In this document: piece after piece, positions 8,820 through 19,046 of the stretch
Layout of the letters: every line of letters starts with the position of its first letter
Numbering within the stretch: the stretch's first letter is position 1
NCBI RefSeq assembly: GCF_001426685.1
Contig: NZ_LMFB01000037.1
Coordinates: forward strand, 53,849 to 117,848
DNA: 64,000 nt
Reading direction: 5' to 3'
Source of the DNA: Rhizobium sp. Root483D2
GTDB lineage: Bacteria; Pseudomonadota; Alphaproteobacteria; Rhizobiales; Rhizobiaceae
Notes under the pieces: model-generated
The model's database searches: none
Seen by the model: the letters and a program-made list of their open reading frames with translations, nothing else
Told to the model about the DNA's origin: nothing
Translations under genes and position numbers: made by a program

Positions 8820-9028
8820 TCGCCGCGCACGTTCTCCTGATAGAATAGGCTGTCCACGCCGCTTTCGCCCCAAAGCCCGAAGGCGCCGTTGATATCGACG
8901 CGCTGCCTGCGTTTGACGCAGTCATCGATTGCCGCCCGGATCACATCTGCGCGCGATAATTTCTCCGCCTTGGCAATGTCGTCCAGTGCCTGAACTTGAA
9001 GCTCGGTAATGTCGATCGAGGTTCTCAT
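8813..9028 (-). CDS. ribbon-helix-helix antitoxin, VapB-like, orphan
   Basis: The 71-residue protein has an N-terminal RHH DNA-binding domain (MRTSIDITELQVQALDDIAK, then LSRADVIRAAIDDCV). The C-terminus AFGLWGESGVDSLFYQENVR resembles the toxin-neutralising tail of rhizobial VapB antitoxins paired with PIN toxins. ATG 9028 has AGGA upstream. The cognate toxin appears deleted (see 8757-8819), so it may persist as an autoregulator, as a neutraliser of related toxins, or simply be decaying. Confidence 0.75.
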   Translation of the reverse strand: MRTSIDITELQVQALDDIAKAEKLSRADVIRAAIDDCVKRRQRVDINGAFGLWGESGVDSLFYQENVRGEW

Positions 9029-9034
9029 GGGCGG

Positions 9035-9058
9035 TATCCTGTGTATCGATATAGGATA
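9035..9058 (-). promoter_or_regulatory. candidate antitoxin autoregulatory operator
   Basis: TATCCT (9035-9040) and AGGATA (9053-9058) form an inverted repeat separated by 12 bp, immediately upstream of the antitoxin ATG and overlapping its ribosome site. RHH antitoxins usually repress their own promoters through such repeats. This is inferred from position and symmetry only. Confidence 0.45.
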
Positions 9059-9153
9059 TCAGATTGGCGCACCTGTCATCGGAGTGTTCTGCAAGCCCGG
9101 ATATGTTGGTTTTAAGCTCGACTCCGGGCCCATTTCATGTCAGTGCGCTGTGC

Positions 9154-9834
9154 ATGAAAACGGAAGTTAAAATTTGCGGGCTGAAGACTGCCGAGGCCGT
9201 GGATCGGGCCGTGGCGCTGGGCGCTGGCTATACGGGTTTCATCTTCTTTCCCAAGAGCCCCCGCAATATCGAGCCCGACGATGCGGGCCGGCTGGCGGAG
9301 CGCATTCGCGGCAAGGCCAAGATCGTCGCCGTTACCGTCGATGCCGGCAATGATGATCTCGACGAGATCGTCTCTGCACTGTCGCCGGATATTCTCCAGC
9401 TTCATGGGAACGAGAGCCCAGAGCGGGTCTTGAACGTCAAGGCCGTCTATGGATTGCCCGTCATCAAGGCATTGTCCATTCGCGATGCTGATGATCTCAG
9501 GCGGATCGAACCCTATATAGGAATAGCCGACCGCTTCCTGTTTGATGCCAAGCCGCCAAAAGGCTCGGATCTGCCGGGAGGCAACGGCGTGTCTTTCGAC
9601 TGGACGCTTCTGGATACGCTTGACGAAAGCGTGGATTACATGCTTTCCGGAGGTTTGAATGCGCAGAATATCGGTGAAGCCCTGGCGCTGACGGGCGCCA
9701 AGGCGATCGACACGTCCTCCGGCGTCGAAAGCGCGCCGGGGATCAAGGATCTGGGCCGCATGGAAGAGTTTTTCGATGCCGTCACCCGCGCGGACGCGGC
9801 CGGAGCCAAAGCATTGGCAGGGAGAAGCAAGTGA
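9154..9834 (+). CDS. trpF: phosphoribosylanthranilate isomerase
   Basis: The 226-residue TIM-barrel enzyme catalyses the Amadori rearrangement of N-(5-phosphoribosyl)anthranilate in tryptophan synthesis. It begins with the diagnostic VKICGLK, whose Cys is catalytic in the family, and has [15 protein letters not shown] and the phosphate-binding YMLSGGLN. Start ATG 9154 puts VKICGLK in its normal place; the frame is open back to 9064. Its stop overlaps the trpB start (GTGA at 9831-9834), indicating translational coupling. Confidence 0.96.
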   Translation: MKTEVKICGLKTAEAVDRAVALGAGYTGFIFFPKSPRNIEPDDAGRLAERIRGKAKIVAVTVDAGNDDLDEIVSALSPDILQLHGNESPERVLNVKAVYGLPVIKALSIRDADDLRRIEPYIGIADRFLFDAKPPKGSDLPGGNGVSFDWTLLDTLDESVDYMLSGGLNAQNIGEALALTGAKAIDTSSGVESAPGIKDLGRMEEFFDAVTRADAAGAKALAGRSK

Positions 9835-11051
9835 ACGAGACACCAAACCTGAATTCGTTCAAGACCGGACCTGATGAGGATGGCCGCTTCGGCATTTTCG
9901 GCGGCCGTTTCGTCGCCGAAACCCTGATGCCGCTTATCCTCGACCTGCAGGCCGAGTGGGATAAGGCCAAGACCGATCCGGAATTCCAGGCGGAACTGAA
10001 GCATCTCGGCGCCCATTATATCGGCCGCCCGAGCCCGCTTTATTTCGCCGAACGCCTGACCGAGCATCTGGGCGGCGCCAAGATCTATTTCAAGCGCGAA
10101 GAGCTGAACCATACCGGCTCGCACAAGATCAACAATTGCATTGGCCAGATCCTGCTCGCCAAGCGCATGGGCAAGACCCGCATCATCGCCGAAACCGGTG
10201 CCGGCCAGCATGGCGTGGCCTCCGCCACTGTTGCCGCCCGCTTCGGTCTTCCCTGCGTCGTCTATATGGGCGCAACCGATGTCGAGCGTCAGGCGCCGAA
10301 CGTGTTCCGCATGAAGCTGCTCGGTGCCGAGGTCAAGCCGGTCACCGCGGGTTCGGGTACGCTGAAGGACGCGATGAACGAAGCCCTGCGCGACTGGGTC
10401 ACCAATGTCGATGACACCTATTACCTGATCGGCACCGCTGCCGGTCCGCATCCCTATCCTGAGATGGTCCGCGACTTCCAGTCTGTGATCGGCATCGAAG
10501 CCAAGCAGCAGATGCTGGAGGCCGAAGGCCGCCTGCCGGATCTGGTCATTGCTGCCGTCGGTGGCGGATCGAATGCGATCGGCATCTTCCACCCGTTCCT
10601 GGACGACGACACCGTCAAGATCGTCGGCGTTGAAGCTGGCGGCAAGGGGCTGGAAGGCGACGAGCATTGCGCGTCGATCACAGCGGGCTCGCCGGGCGTG
10701 CTTCATGGAAACCGGACCTATCTGCTGCAGGACGGCGACGGCCAGATCAAGGAGGGTCATTCGATTTCGGCCGGTCTCGATTATCCCGGCATCGGCCCCG
10801 AACATTCCTGGCTCGCCGATATCGGCCGTGTGGACTACGTGCCGATCATGGACCATGAGGCGCTGGAGGCCTTCCAGCTTTTGACGCGCCTCGAGGGCAT
10901 CATTCCGGCGCTGGAGCCGAGCCATGCGATCGCCGAGGTGATCAAGCGGGCGCCGACGATGGGCAAGGATGAAATCATCCTGATGAACCTGTCGGGCCGT
11001 GGCGACAAGGATATCTTCACCGTCGGCAAACTGCTTGGAATGGGGCTGTAA
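9831..11051 (+). CDS. trpB: tryptophan synthase beta subunit
   Basis: This 406-residue PLP enzyme joins indole and serine to form tryptophan. [10 protein letters not shown] contains the PLP lysine, [11 protein letters not shown] follows it, and GGGSNAIG is the phosphate-binding glycine loop. The start codon is GTG at 9831, overlapping the trpF stop, with GGAGAAG upstream. It works as an alpha2beta2 complex with the trpA product encoded next. Confidence 0.97.
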   Translation: MNETPNLNSFKTGPDEDGRFGIFGGRFVAETLMPLILDLQAEWDKAKTDPEFQAELKHLGAHYIGRPSPLYFAERLTEHLGGAKIYFKREELNHTGSHKINNCIGQILLAKRMGKTRIIAETGAGQHGVASATVAARFGLPCVVYMGATDVERQAPNVFRMKLLGAEVKPVTAGSGTLKDAMNEALRDWVTNVDDTYYLIGTAAGPHPYPEMVRDFQSVIGIEAKQQMLEAEGRLPDLVIAAVGGGSNAIGIFHPFLDDDTVKIVGVEAGGKGLEGDEHCASITAGSPGVLHGNRTYLLQDGDGQIKEGHSISAGLDYPGIGPEHSWLADIGRVDYVPIMDHEALEAFQLLTRLEGIIPALEPSHAIAEVIKRAPTMGKDEIILMNLSGRGDKDIFTVGKLLGMGL

Positions 11052-11055
11052 CAGC

Positions 11056-11895
11056 ATGACTGCACGCATGGACAAACGATTTGCCGATCTGGCCACTGAG
11101 GGCCGGCCGGCAATGGTCACCTATTTCATGGCAGGCGATCCGGATTTCGAAACCTCGCTGGCGATCATGAAGGCACTGCCATCGGCAGGGTCCGATATTA
11201 TCGAGCTGGGAATGCCCTTTTCCGATCCGATGGCCGATGGCCTGGCGATCCAGCTTGCAGGACAGCGCGCACTGAAAGGCGGCCAGACGCTGATCAAGAC
11301 GCTCGAAATCGCCCGACGCTTCCGCGAGGAAGACCAGGACACGCCGATCGTTTTGATGGGTTACTACAACCCGATCTATATCCATGGCGTCGAGCAATTC
11401 CTCGATGATGCCCTCGCAGCCGGTATCGATGGCCTGATCGTCGTCGATCTGCCGCCGGAAATGGATGACGAGCTGTGCATTCCGGCGTTGAAGAAGGATA
11501 TCAACTTCATTCGCCTGGCGACGCCGACCACGGACGACAAGCGTTTGCCGAAGGTTCTCGAAAACACCTCCGGTTTCGTCTATTATGTGTCGATGAACGG
11601 TATTACCGGCTCGGCTCTGCCCGATCCCGCTATCATCGGCGGCGCCGTGCAGCGGATCAAGGGCCATACGAAACTTCCGGTCTGCGTCGGCTTCGGTGTC
11701 AAGACGGCCGAACATGCCCGCGCCATCGGCGCATCGGCGGACGGCGTCGTTGTTGGCACAGCCATCGTCAACCAGGTGGCGTCCAGCCTGACAGAGGACG
11801 GAAAATCAACAGGGGCGACGGTACCGGGCGTGGAAACGCTGGTTCGTGGCCTTGCAGCCGGCGTTCGTTCCGCAAAGCTTGCCGCGGCCGAATAA
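11056..11895 (+). CDS. trpA: tryptophan synthase alpha subunit
   Basis: The 279-residue TIM-barrel subunit cleaves indole-3-glycerol phosphate. [15 protein letters not shown] carries the catalytic Glu and Asp, and [11 protein letters not shown] and [11 protein letters not shown] are family blocks. The frame is open from 10999, within trpB, but ATG 11056, four bases after the trpB stop, gives the standard N-terminus MTARMDKRF. Confidence 0.97.
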   Translation: MTARMDKRFADLATEGRPAMVTYFMAGDPDFETSLAIMKALPSAGSDIIELGMPFSDPMADGLAIQLAGQRALKGGQTLIKTLEIARRFREEDQDTPIVLMGYYNPIYIHGVEQFLDDALAAGIDGLIVVDLPPEMDDELCIPALKKDINFIRLATPTTDDKRLPKVLENTSGFVYYVSMNGITGSALPDPAIIGGAVQRIKGHTKLPVCVGFGVKTAEHARAIGASADGVVVGTAIVNQVASSLTEDGKSTGATVPGVETLVRGLAAGVRSAKLAAAE

Positions 11896-11945
11896 ATGCC
11901 CACATTGTGGGGCACGACCGGTTTTGACACTTCAGGAGTTTGGAT

Positions 11946-12860
11946 TTGAACTGGATCACAAATTACGTTCGGCCGAAGATCAATTCGATGCTGGGCCGCC
12001 GCGAAGTTCCGGAAAATCTCTGGATCAAATGCCCGGAAACCGGCGAGATGGTGTTTCACCGCGATCTCGAGGAAAACAAATGGGTCATCCCCGCCTCCGG
12101 CTTCCACATGAAAATGCCGGCCAAGGCGCGGTTGAAGGACCTGTTCGATGACGGCGTCTACGAGGCCCTGCCGCAGCCGAAGGTGGCGCAGGACCCGTTG
12201 AAATTCCGTGATTCGAAGAAATATGTCGATCGCCTGCGCGACAGCCGCATCAAGACCGATCTCGAAGACACGATCGTTGCCGGTGTCGGCCGCTGCCGTG
12301 GCGTCAAGCTGGTCGGCGTCGTGCATGAATTCAACTTCATGGGCGGCTCGCTTGGCATCGCTGCCGGTGAGGCCATCATCAAGGCGTTTGAAAAAGCGAT
12401 TGCTGAAAAATGCCCGCTGGTGATCTTCCCCGCGTCAGGCGGCGCACGCATGCAGGAAGGCATCCTGTCGTTGATGCAGCTGCCGCGCACCACAGTTGCG
12501 GTTCAGATGCTCAAAGAAGCCGGCCTTCCCTATATCGTCGTGCTGACAAACCCGACGACCGGCGGCGTCACCGCGTCCTATGCCATGCTGGGCGACCTGC
12601 ATCTGGCTGAACCTGGCGCGGAAATCTGCTTTGCCGGCAAGCGCGTCATCGAGCAGACCATTCGCGAAAAGCTGCCGGAAGGGTTCCAGACCTCGGAATA
12701 CCTGATGGAACACGGCATGATCGACATGGTCATCAAGCGTCATGATATTCCCGATACGCTGGCCCGCGTCCTGAAGATCCTGATGAAGAAGCCGGTCGAT
12801 GCCGCCAAGCTGAATGGCTCGACGGCCATCGCCGCTGTTCCGATGGCTGCCAGCGCCTGA
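11946..12860 (+). CDS. accD: acetyl-CoA carboxylase carboxyltransferase beta subunit
   Basis: This 304-residue subunit transfers the carboxyl group from biotin to acetyl-CoA in fatty-acid synthesis. [16 protein letters not shown] and [18 protein letters not shown] are the catalytic core blocks. The start is a TTG at 11946 ([10 protein letters not shown]), eight bases after AGGAG at 11934-11938; an in-frame TTG at 11940 is too close to that site. The N-terminal region that forms a four-Cys zinc ribbon in E. coli AccD keeps only one Cys here ([13 protein letters not shown]). It sits between trpA and folC, a conserved rhizobial order. Confidence 0.95.
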   Translation: MNWITNYVRPKINSMLGRREVPENLWIKCPETGEMVFHRDLEENKWVIPASGFHMKMPAKARLKDLFDDGVYEALPQPKVAQDPLKFRDSKKYVDRLRDSRIKTDLEDTIVAGVGRCRGVKLVGVVHEFNFMGGSLGIAAGEAIIKAFEKAIAEKCPLVIFPASGGARMQEGILSLMQLPRTTVAVQMLKEAGLPYIVVLTNPTTGGVTASYAMLGDLHLAEPGAEICFAGKRVIEQTIREKLPEGFQTSEYLMEHGMIDMVIKRHDIPDTLARVLKILMKKPVDAAKLNGSTAIAAVPMAASA

Positions 12861-12988
12861 ACATTAACAAGATGAGGGGTGGCCGGAACCGTCCGGTCGC
12901 CCGTTCGCAATGAAATCACGTCCGTTGGCGCGTCTTGAGCGCGCTTGCATGAGCGCCCGGAGCTCCAGCGGCAGTTGGAGGAGCGGTG

Positions 12989-14332
12989 ATGACGCAGGTG
13001 CACGTGTCCGAGGCCGGGCAGGAAATCGACAAGCTGCTGGCGCTTCACCCGAAGGGCTTCGACCTCTCGCTTGACCGGATTACCCGGCTTCTCGATGTCC
13101 TCGGCAATCCGCAGGACAGGCTGCCGCCGGTCATTCATGTGGCGGGCACCAACGGCAAGGGCTCGGTCACCGCCTTTTCCCGCGCCATCCTGGAGGCTGC
13201 GGGTCTCAGCGTTCACGTCCACACATCGCCGCATCTGGTCAATTGGCACGAACGTTACCGCATCGGTCAAAAGGGCGGGCGCGGCGCGCTGGTCGGCGAT
13301 GCTGTTCTGGCGGACGCTGTGCGCCGCGTGGGCGAAGCCAATGCCGGGCAGATGATCACGGTGTTTGAAATCCTGACAGCCGTCACTTTCGTGCTGTTTG
13401 CCGAGCATCCCGCCGATGCCGTCATCATTGAAGTCGGTCTTGGTGGACGCTTCGATGCGACGAATGTCATCAAGAACCCTGCCGTTTCGGTCATCATGCC
13501 GATCTCGCTCGATCACCAGGCCTATCTTGGCGATCGCGTCGAACTGATTGCCGCCGAAAAGGCCGGGATCATGAAGCGCGGCTGCCCGGTGGTCATCGGT
13601 CACCAGGAAGAAGATACCGCACGCGACGTGCTGATCTCCATTGCCGAACGGCTGAAATGCCCACTCTCGGTCTATGGCCAGGATTTCATGGCCTATGAGG
13701 AGTTCGGCCGTCTGGTCTATCAGGATGAGTTCGGCCTTGCCGATCTGCCGGTGCCGCGCCTGCCTGGCCGCCATCAATATGCCAATGCTGCCGCCGCGAT
13801 CCGCGCCGTCAAGGCTGCCGGGTTCGATATATCCGATGCCGTCATAGACAAGGGGCTGGTTACCGTCGAATGGCCGGGACGCCTGCAGCGGCTGACGGAA
13901 GGCAATCTGGCACGTCTGGCACCAGTGGGATCGGAAATCTGGGTCGATGGCGGGCATAATCCAGGCGCCGGCCAGGTCATCGCCGAAACCATGGCCAATC
14001 TCGAAGAGCGTGACCCGCGGCCGCTGTTCATGATCATCGGCATGATCAACACAAAAGACCCCGTCGGCTATTTTCAGGCGTTCAAGGGCCTGGCCGAACA
14101 GGTGTTTACCGTGCCGATTCGCGGCTCCGACGCTGGAATAGATGCGGTCGCGCTGGCCGACGATGCCGCTTCGGCAGGTTTCGAGGCCGGCGCGATGTCT
14201 ACGGTGGCCGAAGCTCTTGCCGCCATCACGGCCATGTTCGACGACGATCCCGTCGCCCCGCGTATCCTGATCGGCGGTTCGCTCTATCTGGTCGGCGATG
14301 TTCTTTCCGATAACGGCACGCCGCCGAAATAA
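12989..14332 (+). CDS. folC: dihydrofolate synthase / folylpolyglutamate synthase
   Basis: The 447-residue Mur-ligase-family enzyme adds glutamate to dihydropteroate and to folates. VAGTNGKGSV is the ATP P-loop, and TSPHLVNWHERYRI and WVDGGHNPGA are conserved family blocks. ATG 12989 follows GGAGGA at 12977-12982; a GTG one codon earlier is less likely. It follows accD on the same strand, with a 128-base gap. Confidence 0.95.
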   Translation: MTQVHVSEAGQEIDKLLALHPKGFDLSLDRITRLLDVLGNPQDRLPPVIHVAGTNGKGSVTAFSRAILEAAGLSVHVHTSPHLVNWHERYRIGQKGGRGALVGDAVLADAVRRVGEANAGQMITVFEILTAVTFVLFAEHPADAVIIEVGLGGRFDATNVIKNPAVSVIMPISLDHQAYLGDRVELIAAEKAGIMKRGCPVVIGHQEEDTARDVLISIAERLKCPLSVYGQDFMAYEEFGRLVYQDEFGLADLPVPRLPGRHQYANAAAAIRAVKAAGFDISDAVIDKGLVTVEWPGRLQRLTEGNLARLAPVGSEIWVDGGHNPGAGQVIAETMANLEERDPRPLFMIIGMINTKDPVGYFQAFKGLAEQVFTVPIRGSDAGIDAVALADDAASAGFEAGAMSTVAEALAAITAMFDDDPVAPRILIGGSLYLVGDVLSDNGTPPK

Positions 14333-14355
14333 CGGCGCTGCAGCGCCCCATTCAT

Positions 14356-15006
14356 ATGTCTGAACAGAGAAAATCAATGCAAGACGATCATCCCGAACTG
14401 CCAGATGGCTATTCCCCTGTCCCGGCTGGCAAGGTCGCCAATGTGGTGACGTTCCTGGAAATGCGGGAACGGCCAACAGGCGCGGCCAACGCACCTGAAT
14501 TGCCCCTGACGCTGGTGCGGCTCGGTCCGCAGAACCTCGATATCTACCGGCGCCTGTTTCGCGATGTCGGCGAGGACTGGCTATGGGGATCGATGCTGGG
14601 CGTCGGCGATGACGAGGTGCGCGGCATTCTCGCCAATCCGCTGATGGAAACTTACACGCTGGGCGATGGTGACCGTGATATCGGCCTGCTCGAACTGGAT
14701 TTTCGCACCGCCGGCGAATGCGAGGTCGTCTATTTCGGCATCGTCAAGGGTGCGATCGGCAAGGGCACGGGCCGTTTCCTGATGAACCAGGCGATCACCA
14801 AAGCCTTCGCCCATCCGATCGAGCGGTTCTGGCTGCACACCTGCACCTTCGATCATCCCTCAGCGCTCGGCTTTTATCGGCACCTGGGCTTCAAGCCCTA
14901 CAAGCTCATGGTCGAGATCCATGACGATCCGCGTCTGATCGGCCTTTTGCCGCAAACCGCCGCTCCGCATGTGCCCTTGCTGGAGAAAGCCCAAAGCGGG
15001 AAATGA
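14356..15006 (+). CDS. GNAT family N-acetyltransferase
   Basis: The protein of about 216 residues has a GNAT fold from roughly residue 45. GAIGKGTGRFLMNQAI is the acetyl-CoA pyrophosphate-binding loop, and HTCTFDHPSALGFYRHLGF is the C-terminal signature. The first 40 residues form a Pro-rich leader. The start could be ATG 14356 or ATG 14377. The substrate is unknown. It lies 23 bases after folC and ends just before a bidirectional terminator, so it is probably the last gene of this rightward cluster. Confidence 0.82.
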   Translation: MSEQRKSMQDDHPELPDGYSPVPAGKVANVVTFLEMRERPTGAANAPELPLTLVRLGPQNLDIYRRLFRDVGEDWLWGSMLGVGDDEVRGILANPLMETYTLGDGDRDIGLLELDFRTAGECEVVYFGIVKGAIGKGTGRFLMNQAITKAFAHPIERFWLHTCTFDHPSALGFYRHLGFKPYKLMVEIHDDPRLIGLLPQTAAPHVPLLEKAQSGK

Positions 15007-15020
15007 GCCTGCAGAAACGA

Positions 15021-15046
15021 AAAAAGCCCGGTCTCCCGGGCTTTTT
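15021..15046. terminator. bidirectional Rho-independent terminator
   Basis: AAAAAGCCCGG (15021-15031) pairs with CCGGGCTTTTT (15036-15046) around a 4-nt loop. It serves both the GNAT gene from the left and trxA from the right, each ending within about 20 bases. Confidence 0.92.
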
Positions 15047-15065
15047 GATTCCATCCGGAATTCAT

Positions 15066-15389
15066 TTACGCAGCGGCGTTGGAAATCCAGGAGGTCAGGG
15101 CTGTCTTTGGTGCAGCACCGACCTTGATATCGGCAACTTCGCCGGCCTTGAACATGGCGAGGGTCGGAATGGAACGCACGCCATACTGGGCGGCGATTTC
15201 CGGGTTCTCGTCGATGTTGACCTTGGCAACCTTGACCTTGCCGGCCATTTCAACGGAAATTTCTTCCAGGCTCGGAGCGATCATCTTGCACGGGCCACAC
15301 CATTCGGCCCAGAAATCCACGATGACAGGCTCGACGGAGTTCAGGACTTCGTCCTGAAAATTGGAAGTATCGACTTTTACGGTAGCCAT
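15066..15389 (-). CDS. trxA: thioredoxin 1
   Basis: This 107-residue thioredoxin has the redox motif WAEWCGPCK and the cis-proline region RSIPTLAMF. It is a general cytoplasmic disulfide reductase. The ATG at 15389 is preceded by AAGGAG; the frame opens further upstream (15440) without family similarity. It lies 90 bases downstream of addA on the same strand and may be its own unit or the tail of the divL-addA run. Confidence 0.96.
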   Translation of the reverse strand: MATVKVDTSNFQDEVLNSVEPVIVDFWAEWCGPCKMIAPSLEEISVEMAGKVKVAKVNIDENPEIAAQYGVRSIPTLAMFKAGEVADIKVGAAPKTALTSWISNAAA

Positions 15390-15479
15390 AGGCTGCTCCT
15401 TGGTTTCGAAATCGGCGTTCTTCGAACGGTTGTCCATCATGTGATGGTTGAGCGTCAGCTTTTCAATCCCATTCCTATC

Positions 15480-18400
15480 TCACTTTGTCGCGAGCTCCAC
15501 AAGGCTTGCATCCAGCATCGCCGCCGGCAGGGTGAGCACGGTAGGGCCGCCGGTGTAGATCAGGACACATTGGATGGTGTGATCCGGATAAAGCGGCTGC
15601 AGCAGCGCGCGGTAGATGGCGAGCTGCGCCCTGTAGACAAAGGGAACCGCCTCTGCAGAGGGAGGGATTTCGCGGTTGGTCTTGAAATCGGCAATAAGGA
15701 CGGTTTTTTCCGAGACGGCCAGCCGGTCGATCCGGCCGGAGACCGCAAAGTCCTTGGGCCCCAGCTTGAGCGTCCCCATGACGGACACTTCAGCGCGGCT
15801 GCCTTCGGAAAACAGCGTTGAAAGTTCGGGATGCTCGATCACCTTCAGGACCGATTCGGTCAACGCCTGCCGTTGGGCGATCGGCCAGCGTGGAACGGAA
15901 CGAAGCAGATAACGCTCGGCCGCAGCCTGGCGTTCGCCCAGTGCGATCGATGGCAGTACCTGCAGGAAGCGATGCAGGATCGCGCCGCGCAGCAGGGATG
16001 TGTCGGCGCTGGGCTTTTGCGAGAACAGGGCGGAACCTGTCATGGCTCCGTTCTCGTCCTCATCGATCACAGCGCCCGCGCCGGAAGGGCTGAGCGGCCG
16101 TGGCAGATGCTTTTGCGGCGGCAGGGGTTGCAGGAGCGCCGGTGGCAGGCCGCCGCGTTGAAGCTCGGAAGGCTGCATGTCCTGTTCGAGCGTCTGAAGC
16201 TCGCGGCCGGACGTGGACACCTGCCAGCGATAGCCGGTCCATTCCTGGCCGCCGGCTGAAAACGTCATCGGCGCACTGCGGCCGCGTTCATCGGCCGAAA
16301 GGCTGGCCGTGACCATGGCATGCCAGCTTTCCGGATTGGCGCGTTTGCCCTGATAGCCGCAGACGATCAGCCGGTCGGCGGCTCGCGTCATCCCGACATA
16401 GAGCAGCCGCCGGTATTCTTCCTCGGCCGCCGTCTTCAAGCGGTCCGTATCCCCATCCACCAGCAGGTTCGATGCAGCGCCCGGCGGACGCCAGACAGGC
16501 AGGGCCATGGCGCCCTGGTGGTCATCCTGCTTGATCATGCGCAGGCCTGACACATGCTGGGAATTGAACGCCTTGCCACCGCCATCGACAAGGAAGACCA
16601 CGGGCGCTTCCAGTCCCTTGGCGGCATGGACCGTCATGATGCGGACCTCGTTGCGTTCCTTGTCCTGTTCGCGCTTGACCGTCGGCGCTTCCATTTCCAG
16701 CCCGGAAATAAAGGCCTGCAGGCCGGGCAGACCGTTCTTTTCATGGTCGAGCGCAAAGGTCAGGAATTCGTCGAGGATATCGCTGACCTCGGTGCCGAGC
16801 CGTCCAAGATAGGCGGCGCGTCCACCATCTTGGCCAAGAATCTGCGCGTAAAAATCATGCACGGGCAGGGTGCGCGACAGCGATTTGTAGCGCTGCAGCT
16901 TGCGCAGGACGGGATGATAACGGCTCGTCTCGTCCGCGCCGGAATTCAGAAGATTTTTCCAGACGCTGACGGCGGGCGGCCGGCCCACCGCCAATGCGGC
17001 GATATCGTCTTCGCCCAGATTGAACAGCGGGCTCTTCAATACCGCAGCCAGCGACAGGTCGTCCGGTGGCAACAGCACGAAGCGGCCAAGCGCCATCAGG
17101 TCCTGCACGGCGATATGGTTGGTCAAAACCAGCCGGTCGGCACCGGCAACGGGGATGTTCTGCCGTGTCTTCAGGGCCCGGGTCAGCGCGTTGACGAAAG
17201 CGTCGCGTTTGCGCACGAGCACGATGACGTCGCCCGGCTGCATGGGCCGCTTGACGCCCTTTTCGATTACCGTTTCGTGGCCGATCCAATGGGCGAGCGT
17301 GGCGGCAATGCGCTGCGCCAGGATATTGGCGGGTGCGTCTTCCCGCGTTGCGTCAAAGGCTGCCGTCCAGTCGTCTTCCTGGATGCTGTCGGCTGGCGCA
17401 ATCGCATCCCAGACCTCGACGACACCGGGATGGCCGATGCGGTTGGATGCGTGCACCACGGCGTCATTGCGGGCGCTAAGGCCACGCGCATGAAGCGGAT
17501 TTTCGAACACGGTGTCGACGGCCGAAAGCACATCCTCGGTGGAGCGGAAGGAGAGCTGCAGCCGGATCGGGCTGAAGGCCTTGCCGCCATCGCGAACCCG
17601 CCTCTCGGTCTCGATGCTCTCGTTGGAAAAGCGCTCGGGCCGGGCGCCCTGAAACGAATAAATCGACTGTTTCTCGTCGCCGACGGCAAACATCGTCCGG
17701 TTGCCGCCGCGCGCCGTTTCGCCGGAGAAGAAATCCTCGGCCAGCGACTGGATGATCGTCCATTGCACCGGGCTCGTGTCCTGCGCCTCATCGACGAGAA
17801 TATGATCGATGCCCTGGTCGAGCTTGTAGTGAACCCAGCGGCTGACATCGCCCCGTGAAAGGAGCGTTGCGGTGCGGTTGATCAGGTCGTCGAAATCCAG
17901 CTGGCTGCGGCTTTTCTTGATATCCTCATAGTCGCTATTCAACCGGTCGGCGAGCACCAGGGCTGCCTTGGTGGCCTCGAACATCGATATCAAGTTGAGC
18001 CGGTCGGTGGCGGTGGTAATATGATCGCGGGCCGCGTTGACCATATCTTCCAGATCCGGCGCCTTGTCGCGCATGCCCTTGGACAGAAAGGCCGAATCGG
18101 CTTTCGGCTTGCCCGCTTGGGTGAAAAACAATCCGTTCAGTGCTGTGTAGCGCTGCAGCGGGTCTGTGAGCTTGGACACTGCGCGCAGGCCATCGGCAAA
18201 ATCCGTAACCTTGGCCCCTCCGGCTGAAAGCGCCATGCTGATATAGCGTTCGAGTGCTGCTCCGTTCAAACCCTTCAAAGGCCAGAATCCGGCTAACGCA
18301 GTGTGTGCGGTCTCATCTGGCCCGAGGCTCAGGGCCAGGCGAAGCGTTGGATCGATGCCCCTCTTGTTGGCAGCGTCATCGAGAAATACCTGGATCGGCG

Positions 18401-19046
18401 TGCGCTGCGCAACAATGGCCGAGAGCAGTTTTTCAAGGCCGGTATCGTCGGCAAGGTCGAGCACCGTCGCAAAGGCCTCGGTCAGTTCGCGGTCATCCTC
18501 GCTTGCGGTGGCCGTCAGCAATGCGCGCCGGGCATCGGCCAGAAGCGTGGCCGAGGCCCGGTCGTCCAGCACCGAGAAGTGGCCGGCAACATTGGCCTCC
18601 AGCGGAAACTGATGCAGGAGCGCCTCGCAGAAGGCGTGGATCGTCTGGATCTTCAAGCCGCCGGGTGTTTCCAGCGCGCGCGCAAACAGCCGGCGGGCCT
18701 CCTGACGTTTCAACAGATCAGGTCTCTCGCCCTCGATCGCGGCGATCCGGGCATCCAGGGCGTCGTCGTCCAGCGTTACCCATTCGGCCAGCCGCTCGAA
18801 CACGCGGTTGGACATTTCTGATGCAGCCGCCTTCGTATATGTGAGGCACAGGATCGCCGAGGGCCGGCAACCGGACAGCAGAAGCCGGATAACGCGCTGT
18901 GTCAGCACATGCGTCTTGCCGGAGCCAGCATTGGCAGAAACCCAGGCGGAGCGGGCGGGGTCGGAGGCGAGCGCCTGTTTGGCCGAAGTCCAGTCCAGCC
19001 AAGCCTGCGGCGTCGGCTCCAGTGGGCCGAAATCGTCATCCTTCAT
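15480..19046 (-). CDS. addA: AddA helicase-nuclease (double-strand break repair)
   Basis: The protein of about 1188 residues is the UvrD-like helicase subunit of AddAB, which resects double-strand ends for RecA. Walker A is NAGSGKTHVLTQR, the DExx motif is ILVDEAQDTSPVQW, a helicase motif is LYVGMTRAADRL, and a C-terminal RecB-type nuclease has LIADFKTNRE. Of the ATGs at 19055, 19052 and 19046, I choose 19046 because GAGGA sits about nine bases upstream. It overlaps the addB end by about ten bases. Confidence 0.93.
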   Translation of the reverse strand: MKDDDFGPLEPTPQAWLDWTSAKQALASDPARSAWVSANAGSGKTHVLTQRVIRLLLSGCRPSAILCLTYTKAAASEMSNRVFERLAEWVTLDDDALDARIAAIEGERPDLLKRQEARRLFARALETPGGLKIQTIHAFCEALLHQFPLEANVAGHFSVLDDRASATLLADARRALLTATASEDDRELTEAFATVLDLADDTGLEKLLSAIVAQRTPIQVFLDDAANKRGIDPTLRLALSLGPDETAHTALAGFWPLKGLNGAALERYISMALSAGGAKVTDFADGLRAVSKLTDPLQRYTALNGLFFTQAGKPKADSAFLSKGMRDKAPDLEDMVNAARDHITTATDRLNLISMFEATKAALVLADRLNSDYEDIKKSRSQLDFDDLINRTATLLSRGDVSRWVHYKLDQGIDHILVDEAQDTSPVQWTIIQSLAEDFFSGETARGGNRTMFAVGDEKQSIYSFQGARPERFSNESIETERRVRDGGKAFSPIRLQLSFRSTEDVLSAVDTVFENPLHARGLSARNDAVVHASNRIGHPGVVEVWDAIAPADSIQEDDWTAAFDATREDAPANILAQRIAATLAHWIGHETVIEKGVKRPMQPGDVIVLVRKRDAFVNALTRALKTRQNIPVAGADRLVLTNHIAVQDLMALGRFVLLPPDDLSLAAVLKSPLFNLGEDDIAALAVGRPPAVSVWKNLLNSGADETSRYHPVLRKLQRYKSLSRTLPVHDFYAQILGQDGGRAAYLGRLGTEVSDILDEFLTFALDHEKNGLPGLQAFISGLEMEAPTVKREQDKERNEVRIMTVHAAKGLEAPVVFLVDGGGKAFNSQHVSGLRMIKQDDHQGAMALPVWRPPGAASNLLVDGDTDRLKTAAEEEYRRLLYVGMTRAADRLIVCGYQGKRANPESWHAMVTASLSADERGRSAPMTFSAGGQEWTGYRWQVSTSGRELQTLEQDMQPSELQRGGLPPALLQPLPPQKHLPRPLSPSGAGAVIDEDENGAMTGSALFSQKPSADTSLLRGAILHRFLQVLPSIALGERQAAAERYLLRSVPRWPIAQRQALTESVLKVIEHPELSTLFSEGSRAEVSVMGTLKLGPKDFAVSGRIDRLAVSEKTVLIADFKTNREIPPSAEAVPFVYRAQLAIYRALLQPLYPDHTIQCVLIYTGGPTVLTLPAAMLDASLVELATK

